64,000 nt of DNA from Leptasterias polaris (GCA_037783415.1 JAZGTN010000046.1:1556501-1620500), one strand, 5' to 3'; counted from the stretch's first letter, positions 24,401 to 39,400 are shown. Numbers and translations: made by a program. The notes: a model not told the origin generated them from the letters alone.

Positions 24401-27400
24401 TATCTTTGATTTCTGTTATACTTGTCTAGCAGCTCTGAGTTGCAGTGAACCATTTGATCAGCCAATCAGAGTTCTTCTTATAAGAGCCTTTAGTCTGATT
24501 CTAATTTTCATTCTGTTCATTGACCTTGCTAATGTCTGTTGGGTAGACTTGACTCAAGTCCCAATCCCGTGCAAGGCCCTTCCTTGCCTCATCGTCAGAA
24601 AACTATTATTTTGCGCTCTGCATTCCCCAACCTCCCTGTTCCGCGCGCGGGACAGGGACTTGACGAACCCGCAGTTGCCTGATATGTAAATTTATTCACT
24701 TACGAATATGCAAAGTTATGGCGCATTACTTGTTGTCCAATCAAACGCGTTCAAAAAGAAGACTCGTTGATTTTTTATTTGCGGGGGTAGTAAAGTACTT
24801 TGTCGAGGATCGAAATGCATGAATATATATAAAAACTACAAATTTATTTGAATTCAAGTTAATATTACGTATACATTGGGATTGGTATTGTTTGCAAATG
24901 CATACTTTGAATTGTTGACAAATGCAATTCAGCGACTTAAAACACCCACCCCCCTCTTCCGCCCGGCAGCCATTCTGGAGATGCTTACGTCCATAGATAC
25001 ACGATACAAACGTCACAGAGCAAGATGAATACTAAATGAAAGGGGCGGCACTTCCACGCTCCCATTGGATTTGTACATCTCCCCATTTGGGGAGATTTTT
25101 CTATTCAAATGCGTGGAGTAGGAAACGACCCCGTCAAGTCCCTTGATCGCCACCGCATAAATAACTACATTTTGTCGGTGAGGGCGCACTGGTATTCTGT
25201 GGCTGCATGCTGGCGCGTTACGTTAGGAACCTCGCACGAGAAAGGGACTTGAATCAAGTCTATCTGTTGGGCTACTCAGTGTTCACATTTGCTCCTTATA
25301 GACCTTTCAATTGCAACGTCACAGCCCGAGTTTTTGCCAACAGAGTATGGAAAACTATGGAAAGCCATAACTGCAAATCAAAAACAGATAGCCATAGTTT
25401 GTAGCAATGTTACACAAATATTCAAAAATAGTGTTGAATTTGTTGGAAACAAACCAACCAATCATGGAAGGTATTTCAGTTCATGAATCTTTACAAAAAA
25501 TGTTGAATTTGGTCACAACATTTTTGCTAACATTCGGCCGTCCATGCCAACCGGCGCACTTTGTTTATCAACAATGGAAAGGTCTATTGTTCACATTTGC
25601 TCCTTATAATAACATACACAAACACAAAAATGAACTAGTAGCAGTAGCAGTAATACACCAACTGGCAGCCTGGGATGAGCACCAGACTACTTCTACTTGC
25701 TAGACTTGGCTCCAAGTTGATAATACTGGTTCTGTTTGGCTCATCGAAACAACCGCAGGTGGCGAAATTGACATGTTAATTGTCAACTAATGCTTTACAC
25801 TGGAGTGCCAAAATTGTTTGAGCTTCTACGGTTATTGTTTGAAAAATATATTTTTTAAATTAAAATTTGTGGGCAGGAATATTTTTGCCGTTCGGCCAGA
25901 ATGCCAAGCAACATTATTTTATATTACCATTTAATTGGAACCACTCAGTTTTAAAAGTTGTGTCATTAAGATCATTAAGACCCCTTGTACAATGTGGAAC
26001 GCACCTCTGCGTCTACCGTTTCCACCATTTCGGGAGTCAATTCCTTTGTGTACATTTTTACTCCCAAAATGGCGGGGAGGACAGACGCATGTAAATGCGC
26101 TGCGCGTTGTGCAAACGGTCAATTTGCCGTACCTCTATATCCACATTGAGTCGGATGAATTTGCGAGTGTGCGGATGGTTAAGAAGATGAAGTACAGTCA
26201 GCATGATGGCCTCGTTGATTCTCAGATGCTGAGATTCTAAGATATTCTGAACCAAGGTTGCCAAACCACCTGCTACTGCAAACACCTCTGTGTTTTTTAT
26301 TGCTAAAAATAATTAATAATAATAAATTGTTTTTAACTGAACAGAATCAGTGTAACTCAAGGTCAATGTCAGTTTGTTCCAGTCATCATGAACAATAATA
26401 ATAATTGTTTAACAATAACAGGTCATGTTTATGTGGAGATTTGTGTACAAATTTAAAAAAAAATTTAAAGCCTAAAATAAAAACTTTAGAAGTAAAATAA
26501 GAGAGGAACATATGAACATTCCTGTATTCACAAGAATTTCAAAGCAAGTTTGACTCAACAATCAACTTTTTGTACTTTTGTTTGTTTTAAAGTTAAATTA
26601 TAGAATCCATCAACCCAACAGGGTGGATTTTAAAGGATTTGGGAGTAGTTTAGAGCTAGTAAGTTATATTTGAAAAAACGATGAGCTGTTGTAAATTACC
26701 AACCAACCACAATGACCTGTAGTATAAATGCAGAAAATGTTATCACACGTATTCCAACATTTTGGGGACCACTTTGGTCCTAAATACATTCAGCGTTCTC
26801 CCTAAACAGTGATCTGCTGGCCAAATGCTAGTGAGAACACCTGAGGACCAGTCAAAACTCACTCAAAGCGGTCAAGCTTGCTAGTTCAATGTTGAAAAGC
26901 ACCCATAAGGACCAGTGAAAAGGCTGGTGGACCAGTGAAAAGGCTGGTGGACCAGTGAAAAGGCTGGTGGACCAGTGAAAAGGCTGGTGGACCAGTGAAA
27001 AGGCTGGTGGACCAGTGAAAAGGCTGGTGGACCAGTGAAAAGGCTGGTGGACCAGTGAAAAGGCTGGTGGACCAGTGAAAAGGCTGGTGGACCAGTGAAA
27101 AGGCTGGTGGACCAGTGAAAAGGCTGGTGGACCAGTTAAATGACAAGCAAACTGGTCCTGCTGGCTGGTCAGTGAAAGAGTTAACATTAGAATTGCGTGA
27201 AGGAAACAAACTTGCGCACTCCAACGGGTCCCAATGCGCGAGACGTGCACAGTCTATAGCCTCACATCTTGACCCCAGCGGCATCTTTCTCAAAGCCTAA
27301 AATCAAAGTCCAAGATATTTCTGAGAAGGAGGAAAGTTCTCACCTAGTTCACACAGCGTCTCAACGGATGATCGCACCATCCTATCTCTCATCTTCTCAC

Positions 27401-30400
27401 CATCGTTGCCGATAGCAACCAAGGTGTGTACCAATGAGATTGGGCATAACGCTGGGGCAACGGCAATTATCTGTCAATATGGAGAAATGGAGAAATATTG
27501 AGCACAGTTATCAACTAGCAATATGTCTGTAAAATAAAATAAAGCAAAATGCAAACCCTTGCACAATAGTAGAACATGTAGCATGTTTGAATATTCGGAC
27601 TAAAAATGGTTACAAGTAGGTACTGTTACATAGAAAATAGAAATCTACTGCCAAATAGATAAATAATAATAATAATAATAATACGCAGTTCTTATATAGC
27701 GCTTTATACTCCCGATGGGTGTCTCAAAGCGCTTAGTATTTTTCCTACAAGGTACATGTATGTGGAGTTACATGTTGAAGTATGAGACCTATTCCTTTGC
27801 ATAGCACCATGTAATGGTTTACAAGGTGCTGTGGCGCAATATGCAGCCAATCAAACCAGGAACACCGGGCGAACCCCTTCTCTTTACGATAAGTGCACTG
27901 GGTTCTTTTACGTGCATTACACAACACACGGGACCTACGGCTTAACGTCCCATCCGAAGGACGAAGCATGTGGTTAAGTGTCTTGCTTAAGGACACAAGT
28001 GTCATGACTGGGATTCGAACCCACACTCTGCTGATCAGAAACAAGAGCTTGAGTTCGGTTCTCTTATCCTCTCGGCCACGACACGCCACTGAACTAATGA
28101 ACTAAGTTGCAAAAGATTAACAATATACTTTTGTTTTAGCCATAATGACCTTGATATTTGACCCAGGGGCTCCTAAAACAATAGGCTTCTGGGGATCCCA
28201 AGACCAATCCACACACACCAAGGATCGAGGGAAGGTGAGGTATCGCACAGCCATGATCCTGCCAGTTTCAAACAGCCTTTAAGACCTCTTCACCTTTTCC
28301 TATTATTTACAAAATTTTACATGGCATACGGACATGGTACACATGTACATGTAGTACGGCACCCACCCTTTAACACTTTCACAAGCAACCACGTGAGTTG
28401 TTAAAATAATAATTTTATAATTCTCATTTTATTGTTACACATCTTGGCACTTGAATTCCTCTGTAAAACACTTCAGCGTTATTGGTTTAAGGAATGCAGA
28501 GGCTTAGGTCAAGTGGAAGACACTTGGGAGCCTGGGACACTTGAAGTAAAGGGCTTAGAGTAATGTTTCTGGCTCACACAGTAAGAAAGATTGGAGTCAG
28601 TGTTGCCAAGACTGGGTGCTACATGTAATTAGGTAGAAGCTAAAAGCTGAGATGGTTTAAGGAATGAAATAAATGGCCCAGTGACCAGGGTAATAATGTT
28701 GGAGTGCCATGAGCGTCACTGAGTGACGGATTTGAGCGCTATATGAGACAATATGGCGGGTTGTGGCCAAGCAGATAAGAACACCGAACTCTACCAAAGG
28801 TGTTTCTGATCAGCAGAGTGCGAGTTCCAGTCCCGGACATAACACTTGTGCCATCGCAAGACACTTAACCATTATTGCTTCGTCCTTCGGATGGGACGTA
28901 AAGCCGTAGGTCCCGTGTGTTGTGAATGCACGTAAAATAACCCAGTTACACTTATCATAAAGAGAAGGGGTTTGCCCCGGTGTTCCTGGTTTGATTGGCT
29001 GCATATTGCGCCACAGCACCTTGTAAACCATTACATGGTGCTATGTAAAGGAATAGGTCTCATACTTCAAAAACGTAGCTCCGCATACCTTGCAGGATTT
29101 TTTAATACTGTAGCGCTTAGATTTTAGAAACGTAGTATTAAGCGCGGTATACATGTCAAGGATTATTCTTATCATTATTAATATCTTTTGTATTATTATT
29201 AATTATAGACTTACTCTTCTGATGAACCTAATGGCTTGTACTCTCTCCACATCATTAGACAGACAGATATCTAACGATCTCATGATCAGGTAGTCAATGT
29301 GTAAAGTTAACATTGCTTGTAGACTGGTCTCATCTTGAAGTAGGTAGCGTAGTGCCCGGATGCCTGCACTGCGTACTTCCTTTGTGCTGTGTAATAGGGC
29401 AAGCCTTAAACTGCGATAGGAGAAAACAGACAACGATCAAAATGGTTTGCGATAAAATGTACTCTACGCAATAAATAAGGGCTGCACTAGTAAACTGATC
29501 ATACTTTTAAGTTTACATGGGATCAAGCATACCACCATAATCAGAGTCCAACAGTTTGGGTGTTGAGTTACTGAATGGTGATGGACTGAGGACTGCGCTA
29601 GTACATTATAAACTGATCATGCTTTACATGGGATCAGACATACCACCATAATCAGAGTCCAACACTTTTGAATGTTGGGTTACTGTATGGCGTTGGACTG
29701 AGGACTAAACTACATGTAGTAAGCTGATGCTCCACATGGGATCAGGCATACCACCATAATCACAGTCCAACACTTTTGAATGTTGAGTTACTGTATGGTG
29801 TTGGACTGAGGACTGCACTGGTAAGCTGATGCTCCACATGGGATCAGGCATGTACCACCACAATCAGAGTCAACTTGTTAAGTAAAAGTGTACATTTAGG
29901 TAATTTTAAACTGCATATGGTGGCTATTGGAAAACAGTACAACAGCAAAAAAGAATGCAAACAAAACATGGTACTGTAAAAACAATAATTAACAGACAAA
30001 GATTAAAGGAAACATTATGTCACAAAAGTGAAATCAGATTATTTTGTTTACAATTAAACTTGCAATAATGAGATTGTTAGGGCATGCAGGGAGGGCAATA
30101 AAAGTACTGAAGAATGTAACTCTATCTCCATGATGTTCATAACTAAATGTCTGTAAAAGTTATTTCAAATTGTAAAATATTTTACAATATGTGACTGAAT
30201 TTATAAATGCAAAAATACATGTAAATTAGTTGCCTGACGTTTTGACCCTAGCAGAGTCTTTCTCAAAGGCTAAAATTTATATTTCAGAAGTTTTTTTAAA
30301 CTGAAATTTCTACAAGTACATTCCGTTGTACACAGCAACCCTGGGGGCAGCACATGATGGGTAAGACGGGTAATAAGTATGATGAGGAAGGGGTTATGCA

Positions 30401-33400
30401 CGGAAGAAGTGAGTTCCACATGTACATGAATCACTTAACCTACAATGTAGGGAACCATACCATACAGACTACTCCTTCATTGTACAATAAGGGGAAACCC
30501 CATAATGTAGTCTGCAATTTTTTTGCTGTGTTCAGTAAACTTTGCTTGTTCACCAAAAAGAAGTTTTTAAAAGCTCTCTACACTGATTGGCAACTGACCC
30601 TCTTGTAGTTGTCACCTAGTTGTGCCATTTGTACTAAAATTCTAGTTATATTCAACTAATGTTCTACAATTCAGTTCTAAATCTCAATGCCCAATTGGAT
30701 TTCTAGGCTGCAAATATTTGAATGTTTTTCATAAACCCCAAAATCCCCTACCAAATCAATGCTATACAAGTCACAACCAACTTGCTCGCCTTCAAGAAAA
30801 CTACCTTAAGTAAGTTTTCAACTTGGTGTTTTATTCAAACATTATCAATCATTTTCACTCCTCTTGGTGGAACTAGTACTGAAGCCGTAGCTGTAGTAGA
30901 CTTGATTTCAAGTCTGAGATCGTGGTTATTTCTCTGCATCAGCCACGCAAAATCCCCCCCCCCCCCCCCCCGCAGATTGGCTATCACGCGCTTTAACACG
31001 CAATCTCAGACTTGACCCTCTTGTGTAAACGGGATATTCATTTATTCACAACTGACATTTACATAACAACACTATGCCAGAGAGATGACCAATCAGGAGG
31101 CCACAAAACTCCTGTTGGCTGTGTCTATGTATTCCCAATAGGTTATAATCACTTCAGCATTTTCTGTAAAATCGATCGAGTCATTGTTATTTTTATAGTG
31201 CTTTGTACGTATGCTATTTCTAATTTATACATAAAATAATCCTAGATGTATTCTTAAAATATTGAAAAATAAACATGACAAATAACCTGATCCTTAACTA
31301 GACGAAAAACTGTGTTCCCTATTATTTGAATGGAATCGTTTAATGATTTTCCCAACGTTTTTTATTAATTTTGAATTTAAAAACTAGAATCACTTTGGGT
31401 TTTTGTTTCCAAACTGCAAGTTGAATCACTGAGCAGAGGCAGATTAGTTACATGTGCATCAATGTTGTATTTCTGTACTATATCCCGTGGTATAAACGGC
31501 CAAGTTTGAATGTGCATTTTATTGAAGGCTTCTGAGATTCTGACCAATCAGAGTGTTCCGTCCACTATTGGACTAATTCGCCATAGGGTGTGTACAAACA
31601 GAAAAACAATGTTCCCAAGTCTGTGATCGTAGGTTAAAAACGGAGGTTTATCCACAAGAGGGCGCTAATTTAGGCAATAATGTATCGGCTATCAGGTAGA
31701 CTAAAAACCACGATCACAGACTTGGAACCAAGTCTATAGCTGTAGTCGTAGATGTAGCCGCCAGTTCAGACCTGGCCTGAGATTGGAACGTAGAATCAAA
31801 CCATAAAGTGATTTGGACTTGGGTCAAGTCAAGTGTTTTTGTTTATCTCGGTATCAATCAAGCTAGGTTAAACATGTCAAAAGTCAAAGGTCAAATAATA
31901 CACTGCACACCTTACATACATGTGTGTACAATGTAGACTGCAAAAAAAGTTAGCAAAGTCCACATAACTTGCGTTAGGATACATGTCAAAGTAACAACAT
32001 CCATGTAAAGCATACAGTCAATATGATGGGGAACAAAGATGACCTTTGCCCTTGTTATTTGTAGACAGGCTGATGGTAAAAACCCAACGACACAACAGTT
32101 TATTTTGTTGTTTGTTGAAAGCAAATCTTTAGGGCATAATCCTGACTGTGATTTCTGAACAACACACACATAAAACATGTACATTTTTAGAATCTCAAAG
32201 AAATAGTGTAATCTGTGTTTAAACCACTTTTTGGGGGGGGGGGGGGAGTGGACAAAAAGTGTCAACATTTTCTACAACTTGACAATATAGTGTTCATATT
32301 TACGATAACTTCATACAGCCATGATATTTGGCCCTTGGAAATAAGTAGGATATTTTCATTGAATACAAGGACTGTAGGATGTTTACAGATTTTCAAGCTG
32401 TTTACCTAAAAGTTTTGCTAATTTTTCTCAGGACAAACATTTCGGAAATCAGACTTAAGCAGGAAGAATATCATGCCTGTTTATACAGGGTATCTGCACC
32501 TTACAAAAGCCAAATTGAAGACTTTTAAAGAAACTTTTAATGCTACCCTAAACAAGACCAAAAATAAGTGAATAAAGCAGGGGAGAAACAGCTATACTTT
32601 AACTGTTTTTAATGTTTCAATATTTTTACTGTATGCAAGCATTTGAACTACCCGTTTTGGGTTCTATTAAGAGGTATTGATTAATGATTATATAGATTAT
32701 TGATTATCCTGCTCAAACTTTATACTTTTTGACACAGCATAAATTGATTCTTTATGCCCTGATAGAAAAATTCATTGCACGCTTTTTTTTTTTTTTTAAA
32801 GACCTCTAATAACTGCTCAAAATATATACATATTAGCATAAAAACTTACTTGGTAACGAGCAATGGAGAGCTGTTGATAGTATAACACATTTTGAGAAAC
32901 AACTCCCTCTGAACAAATGTAGTTTTTGAGAAAGAGGTAATTTCTCACTAAAATATTTGAATCTGAAAAAGACTTCAGGCCTGAAGCCTTTTTCAGGCAT
33001 CTGAAAGCACACAAATTTGTGCAACTATATCACTATTTTCTTGCAACTTCGATGACCAATTGAGCCCAAATTTGCACAGGTTTGTTATTTTATGCATACA
33101 TGTATGTTGGGATACACCAAGTGAGAATACTGGTCTTTGACAATTACCAAACGTGTCCAGTGCCTTTAAGACCTTATTTGGACAGCTCAAGTTAAGGATC
33201 CGCAGAATATCAATGAAAGACAAATAAGTACGCTCAAAAAAACAAGATTCTCAACAAGGTGCCCCCCCCCCCCCCCCCCCCAAAAGATGCCTGGTCATCC
33301 CTGCGGCTATAAGTCATGGAGTCGGGGGCATTGTCCACTTTGAGAAAAACAAAATATCAACTTTCAGAGACAACCAGTTTGTGATAAGCTGGTTAGGTAT

Positions 33401-36400
33401 TCATTGCCCAGCAGTACAAGAGAATTATGCATAATGATAATCCCATCCATGCCATCTATTGATCTCAGATCCACACTTTCTGCATGTGCATGTAATTCAA
33501 ATTCTATTTATTTTCCATGTTATCAAATAACAATTAATGGGAGAATAACAGGTACAGAACTTATAATGGAGCTAAACTAAACGAAAGTATTGAAAATGGG
33601 TTATACCATGAAGGGGCCCATAATAACCCTAACATGCCAGGTTGTGACATGGTGCATTTTTTTAAACCCTAAGCAGTGTTTTCTCCATGCACAAGCTAGC
33701 ATGTCGGGCTGATAGGCACGGAATTGCATGCTGATATGCCCAAATTTCAGCCGATACACACACACACAAAACATTTTTGTTCAACAATCAGGGAGTTATT
33801 TAGATTACATTTGATATAATAGGGAAGAAAATTCCATAATCAGGGAGATTGTCAAATGTGTTTATCAAAACATGGAAAGATTGGTTTATTTTGAGGGAAT
33901 TTGCTGCAGACTCAGGGAGAGTTGGCAGCTCTGCAACTTAATTTGTCCACCTTCATGTACAGAGCAGGCCGAGTTCACCTCTTTACTATTCAAGCCATGG
34001 GTAGGCAGACAGATGAAAGATGCACTGCCACAAGAGAGCGCAGAGTCTGATGGCCTTTGCCCTAATTTCATATCAATAATTGACAAAATGACAGGGATAA
34101 TGATGTCATTGACATAGAGCTCTGCATTGTGCAGCGTCAGACTCAATACAACTAGAGTATTATACAGGTGATATCACTCCAGGAGAACTTCATTCAATGT
34201 CTATTTACCTTAAAGGGATGGTTCTACGTCAGTTTTGATTGGATGAATACATTCGTTCCCTTGGAAACAATACAAGCAAGTTGTAAACTTTCTCTCAAAA
34301 ACAAGAGCACAGTTAAAATGTTTCGCTCCATAGTCTGCAAGACACATTGAGAACGTTTTTGGAAAACAAGAACATGTTGAGAACGTTCTCTTGAAAACAA
34401 AAACATGTTGAGAATGTTCTCCTGAAAACAAAAACACGTTGAGAGCGTTCTCTTAAAAAATAAGAGCATGTTAAGAACGTTCTTTTAAAAACAAGAACAC
34501 CTTGAGTACGTTTTTTAAAACAAGAACATGTTGAGTACATTCTCTTGAAAACAAGAACACATTGAGAACGTTCCCTTGAAAACAAGAATACACCCCAACT
34601 CAACTGGTTGTATTTCATAAAAGTAAAGGTACATCAGAAGAAATTTCAAATGTCAAGACAACGAAAAAGAACAGATGTAGCGAAGCTTTTTTAATATTAT
34701 GCGTTAATTTTACACATACCAGCCAACGATTTCCAGTACAGGGTGACCCAGCTTCTCAATGGTAGAGACATGATTGATGACCTGCAAAAATAATCAGAAA
34801 TTGCGATTGTTTACACACTTTGATCACAGTGTCAAAACTGACAAGTAACAACCCAAGGGACTTCAGCAGCTTCCCACTCACCAAAATGCAAGGGAAAATA
34901 GTGGCAGGCGAGTCAAAACACTTCCATTTTGCAGTCCGCCAACCAGTATAAAAACGAACAGTCAAAATAAATGTGTGTCGGATTGTTGTACTAACATTGA
35001 AATTACTTGCAAAAGATTCAAAACCAGGAAAGCAGAAGTTCAAAATGAGCTACTTATAATGTACCTTTAAAGAACTCAGAAAAGGATTAGCAAGTTTACA
35101 AAAACAGAGATTTTCGTGCAATATGGTTGATATTTTTGGTTTGTCCATGTTGTAGTTTCATCTTGTGGTTTCACTTAGCAGCTACAAACACCACCAGCTA
35201 AGTACGACTACTGGTTGTAATAATAAAGTACATTTATCACAATTGTCTTCAAATCTCTCAAACTGTTGCTGTTTGGAGTTACTCCTTATCTTTTTAAGAG
35301 TTGTTTATTCACTGAAAAACATAAATTTGCCTTTAAAGTACAACCAACGGAACACACGGTCCGCCATTTGGCGAGGACCGTGTTCTGTCATGAAAATACA
35401 CAAAAACCATGTAATTTCAAGGATATTTATGTGAATAATTATTCTACTCTTAAAATATCTTTCCAACCATATTTATTTCATAACAAAATTGCTTTTTATG
35501 GCCCAACCGAAGGCAATGTGTCCCTTTAAAGTTAAGTGTACTGGGTTCTTTTTGTGCAAAGCGGCCCTTTAATCATTCAAGGCATGAGTTTGTTCCCTCT
35601 GCCTCCCACACACCCACACCCAGATGATCACCAATCCATGAACAACCCCCCCCCCCCTCGCCTCCCTCCAATCTATCATAAAATGCATTAAGGTGCTTCA
35701 AATGTCACGGAGCTGTCTACTCAACAATACCATACTTCCTGTTCCACATAACGATCGTGCTGTCTCTTTGCAAAACATTAAAAAAATGGATCTTGATAGA
35801 TGATTTGAAAACAAAGTTTAAAGAACCCAGTCTCAGAATATGCATAAATCCCAATTTAGAGAAACAATTAGTTAGTTCTAATATTTAGGGGGTTATTATC
35901 TTGGTTGGGACATTGCAATCTCGGCAAAATATCAGGCCATATTTTGTTCTATTTTATTTGTTTCATTACACAAGCTGTTTGAATCTAGCAGAATTGTAAA
36001 ATAGATCTTCTTTTTCCAAACATTTTAGCTGTTAAAAAGATTCTGATATTTTGATTATTTCACCTATTTTAGCAATCAAATTTTGCTGATAATGATGATT
36101 TCTTTTGGGCTTTTAGGGAAAGTTTAAAGTCTGTTGAGATGTAATTGTTGATTTTGTTTTAAAATAATGAACTCTGAGGTTTTTGTTGTTGTTTTGCTTA
36201 TTTTTGCGCTTATTTTCTGTTGTTTGTTTGCCTTGATTTACACCAAACAAATAATATCTCTTTTTTAATAATATTTTGGGGTTTTTTTTAATCCGATTTC
36301 TAAACACGCAAGATTTTTCCTGATTAGGTTTTCCAAGAATAATTCATTGCATCAAATTCTCAGCTTTGACCAGCTTTATACATTGCTGTATGAAGTCACT

Positions 36401-39400
36401 GTCAGTCTCTGACTTTGATTTGTTTTCTTAAATTACATATATTTAGAGTTAGCCATTGTTTATCCACCTGAAGTCATGAATAAATGCCACAAACTACACT
36501 TTCTGATAAGATTAATAGAAACAGTATCTTCCCTGACAGCAGTCAAGGTGTATAACAAACATCTTGAAGGTTTTTTTCCTTTCTTTAACTCAAAGACATG
36601 ATTCCCCAGTGACATTTCCTTCATTCTGTCTTGACTCATTTGATTAGACCATTTCATCTCTTGTCATTTTCCTCCGATCTTGTCCGATGAAGTCTTCAAG
36701 AAAGAGAATGCGTGGGGAGTCTAGAGTTAATGGTACAGGTACAGGTTTTATAATGGAGATCAAGCCAAGGGGGAATTTGTAAAGAATTCCAATTGGTTTG
36801 GTGGAGGTTTTGATATTAAAGATCAAATACAGTACGTCAAGTCGTAAATTTAAATCTGAATAAGATTTGGCAATATCAGAAGCTTTGATCAAAGGTTGGC
36901 GGGGGGGGGGGGGGGGGGGGGGGGGGGGGATGGAGTCACAAACATACATGTACATCAGTCAATTTTCTTTTCTGATGTAGAGTTACCGGTACTGTAAAAA
37001 GGCAGTCACACAAGAAAATCAAGTACAAAACCGAAAGAGATTGCTTAAAAAGGGATAACAAACAATCATCAGGGCTCGGATATGGGGTGAAAAATCCACA
37101 AGACCGCAGACTAAAAGTATTTACTGAACCAGGTTTAATTTTATCAAACCAGAATTTAAACTAAACAAAATACCTGACACAGATTTGAACTGTTTTAATT
37201 TAAACAAGTTATAAGTAAAGATTTGAGAGTATCTCAGTTGTGTTATAATAACATTAATAATAATAATAGTGGCCTCTTATATACATGTAGAGCACAATTC
37301 CGTCACGCAGTGACGCTCAACAATAAGCAAAACAATAAGCAAAAACGAAGAGCAGAAGAAAAAGAAAAGTAGACTTAACGTGTTTGTGACAACAAACACT
37401 AGGTGTTCGGGTATCGCTGGGGTCAGTGCAGTGTCAATGCGTGAGCTATTTCATTAAGTTGAACTTTGGTGTTATTACTGTTTTGAGGTGCGTAACGAAC
37501 TACACACTTTAGCAAAAGTTTAAAAAAGCAAACGATCAAAATCCTAGCATTAATTTGATTGTTAATGAGGTTTGCATGGACGGCTGTTTTAGAGACTAAC
37601 AAAGCGTATTGTCAAAAGCAGGCTGTGCGAACTTTTAACAGAGACTAAACCACAAGCATGTTTGATGGACTTTGAACCTTGCGGTTGATTCGCTCACCGT
37701 TTAAGTGGTAACTGGTTTAGATCGCGTATTGTGTGTGTATCCCGTGGTTTGACAGCGGGTCAATAAATACCCGTAATAAATGGTCAAAGTTTCAAATATT
37801 TGTTTAAAAAAAATGTAATGACGTCATCATGTTGTAACTTTAGATTTACGTAGTCATTATCATTGTCTTTCTCTATGCCAAGTTTCAACTCAGTAACAAT
37901 TTTGGTTTTTGAGATGTAAGGTTTCAAAAAGTAAAACTTATTAAAGGCATTACCACGTGACACACGATGACGTCATCAATCTGAAATACCACACATTATG
38001 TTGTCTGCATAAAGTTCATTATGTATCCCAATTTTGAAACGATTGTCATAAACTTCACCGCAGAAATCTAGTAAAAGTTTATTTCGGTATGTTTATAACC
38101 TGCCGCTAGAGGGCGCTTTGAGATGTTTTGACGTCACCGGTCAATTTTTTGTAAACCAGACTCTTGCTGGATTATAACATCATTGAAAACAACTTGAAAA
38201 AATTTGCCACTTTTAAGCTACAAGGCTGAACTTTGGTGTTATTACTGTTTTGAGGTGCGTAACGTGGTGCATCAGGGCGCACCTTGGAGCGTAGTGACGC
38301 GTTGTGATGCTTTGCGGCGACTTTTTGTACGCGGCAACTTTTCTTTACGTTCTTATCTACTACAGCATGCGGATGGCGCCTGCATGCTCAACACGGATCG
38401 AAAATTAACCCGGAGGTGTTCACACTACGGCTTTCGATCTGTGTTGGAATTTTCAACAAGGATCGAGATTTCTCAACCCACCTCCCGGGCAGGGTTGGTT
38501 TTGACACGGATAAAGCGCTCTATCCGGATCGCGCCGTGTTGAAAAGTTGTAGTGTGAAAAGGTCATTGCACATTACACGGATCATATCCGTGTCCAACAC
38601 AGAGTGTGAAAAGGCCTTATGTTTGTACTTTTGATATGATCAATTTTATGTGTGATCACAAAGTGTAAAGCTGACCATAAAATGTCAACTGTCATCATTG
38701 GTTAGTTAACCCTAAATCCCATGAGTGGTTTTCTAGGATACTTCCTCACTCTATATCAAAATCCAATACCATATGGTAAACTCAACACCCAAACTGTTGG
38801 ACACTGACTACGGGGGTATGCCTGATCCCATACATGTATAAAGCATGATCAGTTTACTAAGTGTGCAGTCCTCAGTCAGTCCGACAGAATCAAACAAAAC
38901 ATGCTGTTCTGTTCTTATGGGTTCTTTAAAAGCAGAATTTTAAGGTTAACCAAGTACTTCAAATCTTAAACCTAGAAATAATGTTGTTTATTCAAAACTG
39001 AAGATTTTAATCTGCTCAAATTAAATGCACAACAAACGTACAAAAAGGATGATTTTTCATGAAATGAGCTATGAATGTTAATTTTCCTAAAAATTCTACT
39101 TCGCTGAGGTTAATTTTGTTAGAAAGAATTTTGCTAAAATGTCACTTTCCCTTGAATATCAAAATTTGGAACGATCCAATTCGTAAGATACACAAACATT
39201 GAACTCACATTTGGGTACTCATTCCAGGAGCTTTTAGAATTGTTTCCTTCTGGGGTTTTTTAAGGGGGAGAGGGGAAACATTTTACCTCTTCTGGTAGTA
39301 AATTTGATTTTTAAATATACTACATGCACACTGACTGCAAACATGTATTTCCTAATGCACTAACCTTTCAGTGAAGGCATGCAGAGCTTAAAAGCTTTTG

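Noticed and set aside
26852..27293. Two overlapping 130-135 aa frames with repeated HWSTSLFTGPPAF-type peptides
   Set aside because: Pure translation of a 20-bp minisatellite in an intron; the repeat is open in several frames and has no family match.
36644..36955. 103-aa frame with a poly-Pro run
   Set aside because: The Pro run is the poly-G tract read in reverse; the rest has no match.
38204..38542. 112-aa plus-strand frame in RICTOR intron 3
   Set aside because: It begins in a duplicated 38-bp repeat and has no recognisable domain or splice context.
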